Made by a program: the position numbers and the translations under genes. A model generated the notes under the pieces. It made no database searches, was not told where the DNA came from, and saw nothing but the letters and a program-made list of their open reading frames with translations. A stretch of 12,950 nucleotides of DNA from an uncultured Oscillospiraceae bacterium. Its GTDB lineage: Bacteria > Bacillota > Clostridia > Oscillospirales > Oscillospiraceae. Shown one piece after another: positions 1 through 6,494 of the stretch. The stretch spans positions 1-12,950 of the forward strand of contig CAADVN010000227.1 of the NCBI GenBank assembly GCA_900752445.1. Direction: 5' to 3'. The first letter of the stretch is position 1. Every line of letters starts with the position of its first letter.

Positions 1-992
1 AGCAGCCAGACGAAAAAGGGCCCGACGATGAAGGAGAGCGCGATGCCTACTGGCAGCTCGTAGGGCCTAAACAGCATCCGCGACGCGAGGTCGCAAAGGA
101 GCAGCATGACCGCCCCGCCCATGGCGCAGCCGGGCAGCAGCAGCCGGCTCTCGTCCCCGACGAGCCTGCGCATGATGTGCGGCACGATGAGGCCGATGAA
201 GCCTAATAGCCCCGCAAAGCTCACCGCCGCGCCCGCCAGCGCCGCAGCGACGGCCAGGAGCAGTATGCGCATCTTACCGGCGCGCAGGCCGAGGCTCCGG
301 GCCGTGTCGCGGCCCAGCATGAGCAGGTCGAGCTCGTGTGTGAGCGAAAAGGACAGAGCCAGCGCGGCGAGCACGACCCAGGCGGCGGGCGCGAGCTTCT
401 GCATGGTGAGCCCCGAGAGGCTGCCTATGCGGAAGTCGGAGTAGCCGACAAGCGCGTCCGGCACAAAGGTGACCACGGCGTCCACGCCCGCGGACAGCAC
501 GCTGGATATGGCCACGCCGCCGAGGACGAGGGTTATCTTCGACGCTCCGGTGCGCTCGGCTATGAGCAACACCAGCAGCACGCTCAAAAGCGCGCCGAGA
601 AAGGCGGCAAAGGGCACGAGCGCATATGCCCCGGGCAGGAACGCGCAGCAGACGGCTGCGGCGAGGCCCGCTCCGGAGTTCACGCCGATGACGTTCGGCG
701 CGGCGAGCGGGTTCGAGAGCACGCCCTGTATGATAGCGCCGGAGACAGCCAGCGCCGCGCCCGCTACGATACAGCCGCAGGTGCGCGGCAGGCGGGCGTA
801 GAGCGCGATGCGGTCGGCGCTCGTCACGGCCTCGGACTTGAAAAAGGCCGATATGACCTCGCCGGGGCTTAGGCTGACGGGCCCGAGCATCAGGCTGAGC
901 GCCGCCGAGGCGAGGGTTATGAGCGCGAGCGCCAGGTAGACGCGCCAGAGCGGCCTGTCAGGCCGGATATAGGATGTCTGCGAGTTTTTCAT
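1..992 (-). CDS. FecCD-family ABC transporter permease (iron-siderophore/heme/cobalamin type), 3' end cut by window
   Basis: Membrane permease of a type II ABC importer that moves metal chelates (siderophores, heme or cobalamin) across the cytoplasmic membrane with the binding protein encoded just upstream. Reading from 992 gives 330 uninterrupted codons. The N-terminus is MKNSQTSYIRPDRPLWRVYL, followed by repeated hydrophobic segments. Family landmarks are visible: ARLPRT, GAIIQGVLSNPLAAPNVIGV, FRIGS, and the cytoplasmic coupling motif GLIVPHIMRRLVG near the C-terminus. The family is usually about 330-350 residues, so only about ten residues are probably missing. The ATG at 992 follows GGGGAG by a suitable distance and lies inside the end of the binding-protein gene, a 35-bp overlap that implies translational coupling. 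The ATPase gene is expected to the left of the window. The exact ligand cannot be told from the sequence. Confidence 0.93.
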   Translation of the reverse strand, partial: MKNSQTSYIRPDRPLWRVYLALALITLASAALSLMLGPVSLSPGEVISAFFKSEAVTSADRIALYARLPRTCGCIVAGAALAVSGAIIQGVLSNPLAAPNVIGVNSGAGLAAAVCCAFLPGAYALVPFAAFLGALLSVLLVLLIAERTGASKITLVLGGVAISSVLSAGVDAVVTFVPDALVGYSDFRIGSLSGLTMQKLAPAAWVVLAALALSFSLTHELDLLMLGRDTARSLGLRAGKMRILLLAVAAALAGAAVSFAGLLGFIGLIVPHIMRRLVGDESRLLLPGCAMGGAVMLLLCDLASRMLFRPYELPVGIALSFIVGPFFVWL

Positions 993-1893
993 AGGCTTCT
1001 CCCCAGCGTGCGTTGGGCTTGAGGTTGTAGAGCGAGTGTTCAAGCGTGTAGAAGCGGCCCTCCTGCACGGCCTTGAGCCCGGACCAGGCGGGGTCGTTCA
1101 GCAGGGTCTGCTGCAGGGTCTCCATCGCGTTCGTGGGGTCGGAGCCCTGGAGGACGACAAAGATGTATTCCGGCTCGGCGGCGATGATGTACTCAAGGCT
1201 CAGGTCCTCGAGCGGGATGCCGCCGGAGTCCGCAAGGTTCACGCAGCCGAGGTCGCGGAGCATCTCGCCGAGGACGAAGTCGTCGCTGCCCTTGACCTTG
1301 ACGCTGACGCCGGTGGCGCGCATGCAGATGACCGTGGGCGCGGAGCCGTCCTGACGCGCGATGGCGGCGTCGGCCTGTTCGCGGACGGCTGTGCCGTAGG
1401 CCTCGTAGTTTTCGGCGCAGCCGGTGAGCTTCGTGCAGATGCCGAGCATATTTAAGTAGTCATCGAGGCTCTGGACGTCGAAGTAGGCGACGGTAATGCC
1501 CGCGTTTTCAAGCACATCCTCGAGTTCCAGGTCTGCGGCGGTGTTGCAGCTGCCGAGGACGAGGTCGGGCTCTGCGGCGAGCAGGGCTTCGAGGCTGGGC
1601 TCCTTGACAGCGCCGAGGTTCACGACGCTGTCGGGCAGGCCGAGGTCGAAGGAGGTCCAGGAGTCGTCTGCCGCGGCGACGAGGACGTCCTTGCCGCCTG
1701 CGAGGCACCAGATATCTGCAAAACTGCCGATGAGCGCGGCGACGCGCCCGGGCTTTTGCGCGACGGACACAGTGCGGCCGAGGTCGTCTGTAAACTCCAA
1801 AAAAGCGGCTTCATTGGTCGCCTCAGGCGCTGCGGCCGAGCAGCCGGAGAGAATGAGCGTGAGGACAAGGCAAGTGCAGAGAAAGCGTTTCAT
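958..1893 (-). CDS. Periplasmic-binding lipoprotein of metal-chelate ABC importer (FecB/BtuF type)
   Basis: Extracytoplasmic substrate-binding lipoprotein, 311 residues, that would deliver a ferric siderophore, heme or corrinoid to the adjacent FecCD permease. The signal peptide MKRFLCTCLVLTLILSGC ends in an LSGC lipobox with the lipidated Cys at residue 18. The mature part has the two-lobe class III pattern: DDLGRTVSVAQKPGRVAALI, then PSLEALLAAEPDLVLGS, then a second lobe with LSLEYIIAAEPEYIFVV. A reading frame continues upstream to a TTG codon at 1911, but AGGAG sits seven bases before the ATG at 1893 and the signal peptide starts cleanly there, so 1893 is preferred. It is the first gene of its unit, transcribed from just downstream of the terminator of the large operon. 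Ligand identity is unknown. Confidence 0.92.
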   Translation of the reverse strand: MKRFLCTCLVLTLILSGCSAAAPEATNEAAFLEFTDDLGRTVSVAQKPGRVAALIGSFADIWCLAGGKDVLVAAADDSWTSFDLGLPDSVVNLGAVKEPSLEALLAAEPDLVLGSCNTAADLELEDVLENAGITVAYFDVQSLDDYLNMLGICTKLTGCAENYEAYGTAVREQADAAIARQDGSAPTVICMRATGVSVKVKGSDDFVLGEMLRDLGCVNLADSGGIPLEDLSLEYIIAAEPEYIFVVLQGSDPTNAMETLQQTLLNDPAWSGLKAVQEGRFYTLEHSLYNLKPNARWGEAYEKLADILYPA

Positions 1894-1912
1894 AAAAGGG
1901 CTCCTATACAAG

Positions 1913-1926
1913 TATTGATATCAATA
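1913..1926. promoter_or_regulatory. 14-bp perfect palindrome, candidate operator of the metal-chelate importer
   Basis: TATTGATATCAATA is a perfect palindrome. On the minus strand it starts inside the candidate -10 box and extends toward the start codon, a typical position for a repressor site. It resembles the AT-rich inverted repeats of metal-responsive repressors, but it does not match a full Fur consensus, so the regulator is left open. Confidence 0.45.
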
Positions 1927-1952
1927 ATAAAACAAGGCCGGACAAATTACAA
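1924..1952 (-). promoter_or_regulatory. Candidate sigma-70 promoter for the binding-protein/permease genes
   Basis: On the minus strand TTGTAA (1947-1952) and TATTAT (1924-1929) are separated by 17 bases. The -35 hexamer falls mostly in the loop of the terminator hairpin of the preceding operon, so terminator and promoter share bases. The ATG at 1893 lies about 30 bases downstream of the -10 box. The call rests on hexamer match and spacing only. Confidence 0.5.
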
Positions 1953-1963
1953 GTCCGGCCTTG
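1933..1963 (-). terminator. Rho-independent terminator of the nine-gene operon
   Basis: A perfect 11-bp inverted repeat (CAAGGCCGGAC / GTCCGGCCTTG, arms 1953-1963 and 1933-1943) with a 9-base loop. On the minus strand it is followed directly by TTTTATTATT. It lies 61 bases past the stop codon of the Xsc-like gene. The plus-strand side lacks an immediate T run, so it mainly serves minus-strand transcription. The 60 bases between this hairpin and the stop codon (1964-2023) show nothing recognisable. Confidence 0.85.
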
Positions 1964-2023
1964 CACACTTTTCTAGCCGCCGCCGGTCAGGGCGTCGGTG
2001 CATATAAAATCGTCTGGTCTGCG

Positions 2024-3769
2024 TTAGTCCTGCATCCAGCGCCTGTAGTCCAGGTGAGCGTACTTATCGAGATACCTGGTGGGCATCTGGAAGGCGTCGC
2101 GGCGGAAGGGAGGGGCGAGCTGGGTGCCGTCAACGACGAACTCCAGGATGGTCGTGACCTTGGACTCGAGCGCGGCCTTGAAGGCAGGGGCTATATCCTC
2201 GGGCTTCTCGATGCGCACGCCGTTCGCGCCGAGCGCCTGAGCCACGGGCACGAAGCTCACGGGGTTCGGGATATCGACGCCGATGAAGCGGTTGTTGAAG
2301 AAGTCCACCTGGTTCTTCTTCTCAGCGCACCAGGCGCCGTTGCGGAAGACGCAGGCGATGACGGGCAGCTTGTGCTCTATGGCCGTGCTTATCTCGTGCA
2401 GGCTCATGCCCCAGGCTCCGTCGCCAATGATGCATACGACAGGGTCGTCCGGGCTGGCAAGCTTGGCGCCGAGGCCGGCGGGATAGGCAAAACCGGTGTT
2501 GCCGAAGGTGAGCGCGGCGATGTGCTTGCGCGGCTGGGTGAACCTGAAGTAGCTGTTCGCCGTGGAGGCCACGTTGCCGATGTCGGTGCAGAGTATGGCG
2601 TTCTCAGGCATGAGCCTGCTGAGCTCGAGCAGCACGCGGCGCGGGTTCATCGGGTTGCCGGGCACCATGGCGAGGTCTTCGATCTCCTTGTCCCAATCGG
2701 CGCGCAGCTTGGCTATCTCGGCCTGCCTGGCGGTGTCGGGAGCTTTGGAGCCCAGGGCCTGCAGCTCCTCGAACAGGCGGGCGGAGGTGGCCCTGGCGTC
2801 GCCGACGAGGGCTATCTCCACCGGATGCCTGCGGGCGATCTGCTTCGGGTTGACGTCTATCTGGATTATCTTCGCGTTCTCCGGGAAGTAGTCGATGTCG
2901 TACTGCGGCAGGGTGCCGAACACGCTCAGGCGGCTGCCGATGGCCAGGATGACGTCGGCTTCCTTGAGCGCCAGCATAGCGGACTTCGCGCCCATGTAGC
3001 CGATGGGCCCGACCCAGTAGGGGTGGTCGGCGGGGAAGGCGTCGTTGTGCAGGTAGCTGAGCGCCACAGGGGCGGTGAGGTAGTTGGCCAGGGCCTTGAC
3101 CTCGTCAAAGCCGTTGGAGTCCACCACGCCGCGACCGGAGATGATGACGGGCTTCTTGGCGGAGTACAGGAGCTCTGCCGCCCTCTTGACCTCGCCGATG
3201 TCGGCAACGCCGTGGGGAACGCTGGCCCTGTACTTGCAGGGGGGCATGATCTCCTCGTTGACCTCGCCGTAGAGATAGTCCCTGGGGATGTCCACGAAGA
3301 CGGGGCCGCGCTCCGCATAGGCTATCCTGAAGGCCGTGCGCAGCACGTCGCCGGCGCGGCTCGGATGCGGCACACGCAGTGAAGCCTTGGTGATGGGCTT
3401 GAACAGGTTCCAGGTATCGCATTCCTGGAAGCCGTCCCAGCCTACCGTGGAGCTGCCAGCCGAGGGCCCGATTATGACCATCGGGGTATGGGCCATGTTC
3501 GCCGCGGCGACGGAAGTGACCATATTGGTGAGGCCGGGGCCGTTCTGAGCGGTGCAGACGCCGGCGACGCCGGTTATGCGGGAGAAGGCGTCCTCCATAT
3601 GCGCCGCGGTCTGCTCGTGGCGTACGGGCAGGAACTCAATGCCCGCGTCGGGGAAGAGGTCCAGCATGTCCATGAACGCGGAGCCGACTATGCCGGTCAC
3701 GTGCTTTACGCCCTCCTGGAGCAGGACCTCGACCATTGCCTCACTGGGTGTCATCTTTACCTTAGCCAT
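2024..3769 (-). CDS. xsc: Thiamine-diphosphate enzyme, sulfoacetaldehyde acetyltransferase (Xsc) family
   Basis: A 581-residue ThDP enzyme of the acetolactate synthase superfamily. It resembles Xsc, which converts sulfoacetaldehyde plus phosphate to acetyl phosphate and sulfite. Visible features: N-terminal GIVGSAFMDMLDLFP (26-40), the catalytic Glu in the HE pair (51-52), AQNGPGLTN (74-82), the GFQE segment (113-116), HNDAFP (241-246), VGPIGYMGAKSAM (253-265), TLPQYDIDYFP (286-296), the ThDP/Mg signature GDGAWG (449-454) with Asn 477 completing it, FRNGAWCAEK (475-484) and FRRDA (555-559). From memory, most of these are also found in characterised Xsc proteins, and the length fits. GGAGG precedes the ATG by five bases. 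It is the last gene of the operon. Neither phosphate acetyltransferase nor a sulfite exporter gene is nearby, as often accompanies xsc, so the true aldehyde substrate could differ. Acetolactate synthase is less likely. Confidence 0.8.
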   Translation of the reverse strand: MAKVKMTPSEAMVEVLLQEGVKHVTGIVGSAFMDMLDLFPDAGIEFLPVRHEQTAAHMEDAFSRITGVAGVCTAQNGPGLTNMVTSVAAANMAHTPMVIIGPSAGSSTVGWDGFQECDTWNLFKPITKASLRVPHPSRAGDVLRTAFRIAYAERGPVFVDIPRDYLYGEVNEEIMPPCKYRASVPHGVADIGEVKRAAELLYSAKKPVIISGRGVVDSNGFDEVKALANYLTAPVALSYLHNDAFPADHPYWVGPIGYMGAKSAMLALKEADVILAIGSRLSVFGTLPQYDIDYFPENAKIIQIDVNPKQIARRHPVEIALVGDARATSARLFEELQALGSKAPDTARQAEIAKLRADWDKEIEDLAMVPGNPMNPRRVLLELSRLMPENAILCTDIGNVASTANSYFRFTQPRKHIAALTFGNTGFAYPAGLGAKLASPDDPVVCIIGDGAWGMSLHEISTAIEHKLPVIACVFRNGAWCAEKKNQVDFFNNRFIGVDIPNPVSFVPVAQALGANGVRIEKPEDIAPAFKAALESKVTTILEFVVDGTQLAPPFRRDAFQMPTRYLDKYAHLDYRRWMQD

Positions 3770-3810
3770 AATTTCCTCCTAAGTATATTGAATATTGACT
3801 AAAGCGTCGG

Positions 3811-4749
3811 TTATTTTGGCGCTTTTTTTGCTATAGCCGTCTTGGCTGCGGCGGCGATATCGCCGGGGAGCATGCCGTGCTTTGCAGCGAGCTCGGACGC
3901 CTTGCCCACCTCGCCGCAGACATCGCGGAAGCCTATGGGCAGGACGGGCACGGGCAGCTCGGCCGCCAGGACCTCGCTTACGGCGGAATAAAGCCCGCCG
4001 ACGATGCTGTGGTTCTCGCAGGTCACGGCGGCGCCCGTCTTCGCGGCGGATGCAATGACTCCGGCCCTGTCGATCGGCTTTATCGTGTGGATATTGACCA
4101 CCTCGGCGGAGACGCCCTCGGCTTCGAGCAGCTTTGCGGCCTCGAGGGCATAGCCGACCATGACGCAGCCGGAAGCAAAGAGCGTCACGTCGCTGCCCTC
4201 GCGGAGTGTGTCGCTCTTGAGCAGGTCGAACCTGTAGTCGCTGCCGTGCACTGCGGGCACTTCCTTGCGGTGGAGCCGCAGGTAGACCGGGCCGGGATGG
4301 TCAACGATCTGCGGCAGGCTCTGAAGCAGCTCGGCCTCGTCGCAGGGCTCGAAGATGAGAATGCCCGGTATGCTGCGCAGCACACCGATATCCTCGACGG
4401 CCATGTGCGTGCCGCCGTTGAGCTCCGCCGTGATGCCGGGGTCGGTGCCCACGATCTTGACGTTCTGCTTTGCGTAGGCGCAGGATATCGCCACCTGGTC
4501 GCAGATCCGTCGTGAGGCGAAGCAGGCGAAGGTCGTGATGAAGGGGATGAAGCCGTAGGACGAGAGGCCGGCGGCGATGCAGGCCATATTCTGCTCCGCG
4601 ATGCCGACGTCGAAGGCCCGCTCCGGGTACAGCTTCCTCAGCCTGAGGGTGCCGTTGGCGTTGGCGAGGTCGGAGTCGATGACGCAGATCCTCTCATCCG
4701 CAGCCATGGCGTCCTGAAGGAACGCGCTGAAAGCTTTTCTCATTTCCAT
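3811..4749 (-). CDS. Split transketolase, C-terminal subunit (pyrimidine-binding and C-terminal domains)
   Basis: A 312-residue partner of the adjacent N-terminal half. Together they form a ThDP transketolase that moves a two-carbon ketol group between sugars. The catalytic Glu is residue 52 in DVGIAEQNM. Also seen are PFITTFACFASRR (69-81), the THM site (114-116), EDIGVLRSIPG (119-129), and an Arg at 161 matching a phosphate-contacting Arg of classical enzymes. The C-terminal domain runs from about residue 185. By-eye alignment with E. coli transketolase puts Asp 103 where the phosphate-contacting His normally lies, and Asn 111 where the Asp that reads the acceptor 2-hydroxyl normally lies. 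Altered specificity is therefore likely. The gene starts three bases after the stop of the N half, with a GGGGGG ribosome site inside that gene's end, so translation is coupled. ATG at 4749 suits this site; ATG at 4743 is possible. Confidence 0.92.
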   Translation of the reverse strand: MEMRKAFSAFLQDAMAADERICVIDSDLANANGTLRLRKLYPERAFDVGIAEQNMACIAAGLSSYGFIPFITTFACFASRRICDQVAISCAYAKQNVKIVGTDPGITAELNGGTHMAVEDIGVLRSIPGILIFEPCDEAELLQSLPQIVDHPGPVYLRLHRKEVPAVHGSDYRFDLLKSDTLREGSDVTLFASGCVMVGYALEAAKLLEAEGVSAEVVNIHTIKPIDRAGVIASAAKTGAAVTCENHSIVGGLYSAVSEVLAAELPVPVLPIGFRDVCGEVGKASELAAKHGMLPGDIAAAAKTAIAKKAPK

Positions 4750-4752
4750 GGT

Positions 4753-5571
4753 TCAGCCCCCCATCAATTCTGCGGTGGCGGCTTTGAACTGCTCGTCCGA
4801 GACGGACATGCTGTGGCAGCCGGCGCCGGCGTTCACTGCGAAGGAGACGCCCTTGCCCTTGACGGTATCGAGAAGTATCATGGAGGGCCTTCCGTTCGCT
4901 TCGCTCTTGGCTCTGTTGATGGCCGCTTCAATGGCCCCGCAGTCATGGCCGTCAACGCGCTGTACGAACCAGCCGAAGGCGGACCATTTTGCTTCGAGGT
5001 CGCCGAGGGAGCAGATCTCCTCGAGCGGGCCGTCGAGCTGGAGCTTGTTGTAGTCGGTGAAGGCGATGAGGTTATCGAGCTTCCTGTGGGCAGCGAACAT
5101 GGCTGCCTCCCAGATGAGGCCTTCCTGGGTCTCGCCGTCGCCGATGATAGTGTATATCGTGGCGCCGTCGCGGCGTATTTTGGAGCCTGCGGCCACGCCG
5201 ACGGCGCAGGAGAAGCCCTGGCCCAGGGAACCGGTGGTCATGTCGATGCCCGGGGTCTTGTTCATGTCGCAATGGCTGGGCAGGTCGGTACCGAGCTGGT
5301 TGAGGGTCAGCAGCTTTTCCTTGGGGAAGTAACCGCGCCTTGCGAGGGCCGCGTAAACGGCGGGGCCGGCGTGGCCCTTGGAGACAACGAGCCTGTCGCG
5401 TCCTGGCATTTGCGGCTGCTGCGGGTCGATGTGCATGACCTTGAAATACAAGACCGCAAGCACCTCGGCGATGGACATACACCCGCCGACATGCCCCTTG
5501 CCGATGCTGTGTATACTCTCAAGAGCAAGCAGGCGTATGTCCCGGCTCAGCTCATCTAAATCGTTTGTCAT
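4753..5571 (-). CDS. Split transketolase, N-terminal ThDP-binding subunit
   Basis: A 272-residue diphosphate-binding half of a two-subunit transketolase. ThDP/Mg motif: GDGETQEG (144-151) followed by WEAAMFAAHRKLDNL and Asn 175 in FTDYNKLQLDG. Histidines at the positions of the classical active site are present: GKGHVGG (H27), SKGHAGP (H67), LPSHCD (H100) and GCHSMS (H253). PGIDMTTGSLGQG (107-119) is canonical for the family. AGGAGGT sits seven bases before the ATG. Split halves are common in archaea and Clostridia, often beside sugar or ascorbate uptake genes. Split transketolases also act in the sulfo-transketolase route of sulfoquinovose breakdown (SqwG/SqwH), which is relevant given the Xsc-like neighbour. 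The sequence alone does not settle which ketose is used. Confidence 0.94.
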   Translation of the reverse strand: MTNDLDELSRDIRLLALESIHSIGKGHVGGCMSIAEVLAVLYFKVMHIDPQQPQMPGRDRLVVSKGHAGPAVYAALARRGYFPKEKLLTLNQLGTDLPSHCDMNKTPGIDMTTGSLGQGFSCAVGVAAGSKIRRDGATIYTIIGDGETQEGLIWEAAMFAAHRKLDNLIAFTDYNKLQLDGPLEEICSLGDLEAKWSAFGWFVQRVDGHDCGAIEAAINRAKSEANGRPSMILLDTVKGKGVSFAVNAGAGCHSMSVSDEQFKAATAELMGG

Positions 5572-5596
5572 GGATATTACCTCCTGAAACGAGGGC

Positions 5597-6442
5597 CTAT
5601 ATTAGTTCAACTTTTGTGGAGACGCCGGCTTCAATGAAGTTCGACACGGCGATAAGCCTGAGTTTGCTGGGCATATCCGTGTCGTGGCAGGCGTAGAACT
5701 GCTTTACCTTGGCGTTCTTGACATACTCGACCGTCCCGGCTATGACCTCCTCGGGCGGCTGCTGCAGATGGAGGCCTCCGAGGAAGGTGTGGACGCTCTC
5801 AGCGCCGGTGACCTTCTTGGCGTACTCGATGATGTTGCAGATGCCCGCGTGGGAACAGCCTGAGAGCACGCTCACTTCCTTGCCGTTCTTGTGCTTATAG
5901 GCCAGCTGCGTGTCATCGTATACGTAGTCGTCTTCCCATACGCCGTTTATCATTATCTTGGGAGTCTGCGGCACCCTGCCTTCAAAGCTGTTGAGGCGAG
6001 GTATCTTGCCCAGATAGGCCAGGTTCGGGGTCAGCCAGCGGACATTCGGCTCAAACTCCAGACGGAAGTATTTCTCAAGGACGTCCCTGTCGGTATCGAA
6101 GCCGCATTCGCGGTTTTCCTCGTTTATGAATCTGCGGCGATAGAAGATCTCTTCGCCCGTCACGAGCATGACGGGTTTGTGCATGACGGCGTTTTCCTGA
6201 TAATACTGAATGAGGTACTTGACGCCGCCGGAATGGTCGCGGTGTGCGTGGGATATTATCACATAATCTAGCTGGGCCAGATCGATGCCCATTTTGATAG
6301 CGTTCTTTAGGAAAGGGTAAGAATAACCTGTGTCATAGAGGATACGTGTCTGCTCGTCCTCTATATAAAGGGAAAAACCGTGTTCAGCCAGATATCTTGT
6401 GCCGAAAAGGCTGTTGTTTTCGAGTAGTACAGTAACTTTCAT
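5597..6442 (-). CDS. Metallo-beta-lactamase-fold hydrolase, COG1237 type
   Basis: A 281-residue cytoplasmic MBL-fold protein. Metal-ligand motifs occur in the expected order: SHAHRDHSGG (HxHxDH, H65 to H70), GCSHAGI (H198), GGLHL (H225) and CHDTD (H253). The GCSHAG and GG(F/L)HL combination marks the COG1237 branch, whose named member is the archaeal dihydropterin-ribofuranosylaminobenzene phosphate synthase. Most bacterial members have no established reaction, and that archaeal name should not be transferred here. The frame is open upstream to 6652, but the ATG at 6442 begins the conserved MKVTVLLENN and has GGGGAG five bases before it, so it is the start. The protein lies between the transporter and the transketolase, so a role in processing the imported compound, such as ester or lactone hydrolysis, is plausible but unproven. 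Confidence 0.88.
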   Translation of the reverse strand: MKVTVLLENNSLFGTRYLAEHGFSLYIEDEQTRILYDTGYSYPFLKNAIKMGIDLAQLDYVIISHAHRDHSGGVKYLIQYYQENAVMHKPVMLVTGEEIFYRRRFINEENRECGFDTDRDVLEKYFRLEFEPNVRWLTPNLAYLGKIPRLNSFEGRVPQTPKIMINGVWEDDYVYDDTQLAYKHKNGKEVSVLSGCSHAGICNIIEYAKKVTGAESVHTFLGGLHLQQPPEEVIAGTVEYVKNAKVKQFYACHDTDMPSKLRLIAVSNFIEAGVSTKVELI

Positions 6443-6459
6443 GCAAACTCCCCTTAAAC

Positions 6460-6484
6460 GGGGAAGAGCATAGAGCCCTTCCCC
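6460..6484 (-). other. Stable RNA hairpin between tctA and the COG1237 gene
   Basis: On the minus strand the arms GGGGAAGGGC and GCTCTTCCCC pair over 10 bp with a 5-base loop (TCTAT). One pair is G-U, which only works in the minus-strand RNA, as expected for the operon transcript. There is no T-run afterwards, so it is not a classical terminator. It may protect the upstream transporter message or set a processing point between transporter and enzyme cistrons. Confidence 0.55.
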
Positions 6485-6494
6485 TTGATAACGG

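Noticed and set aside
1894..1912. A cobalamin riboswitch ahead of the BtuF/FecB-type gene
   Set aside because: The predicted leader is only about 30 bases, far too short for the cobalamin riboswitch, and none of its conserved elements are seen.
1961..3382. A plus-strand open frame of 473 codons opposite the Xsc-like gene
   Set aside because: It has the same cause: codon-aligned shadow of a GC-rich gene with few TTA, CTA or TCA codons. It also overlaps a terminator stem and has no family resemblance.
2024..5571. Naming the split transketolase and Xsc-like genes as a sqw sulfoquinovose operon
   Set aside because: No sulfoquinovosidase, isomerase, sulfoacetaldehyde reductase or dehydrogenase is seen, and the importer is of the TTT type. 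The resemblance is kept only as a hypothesis.
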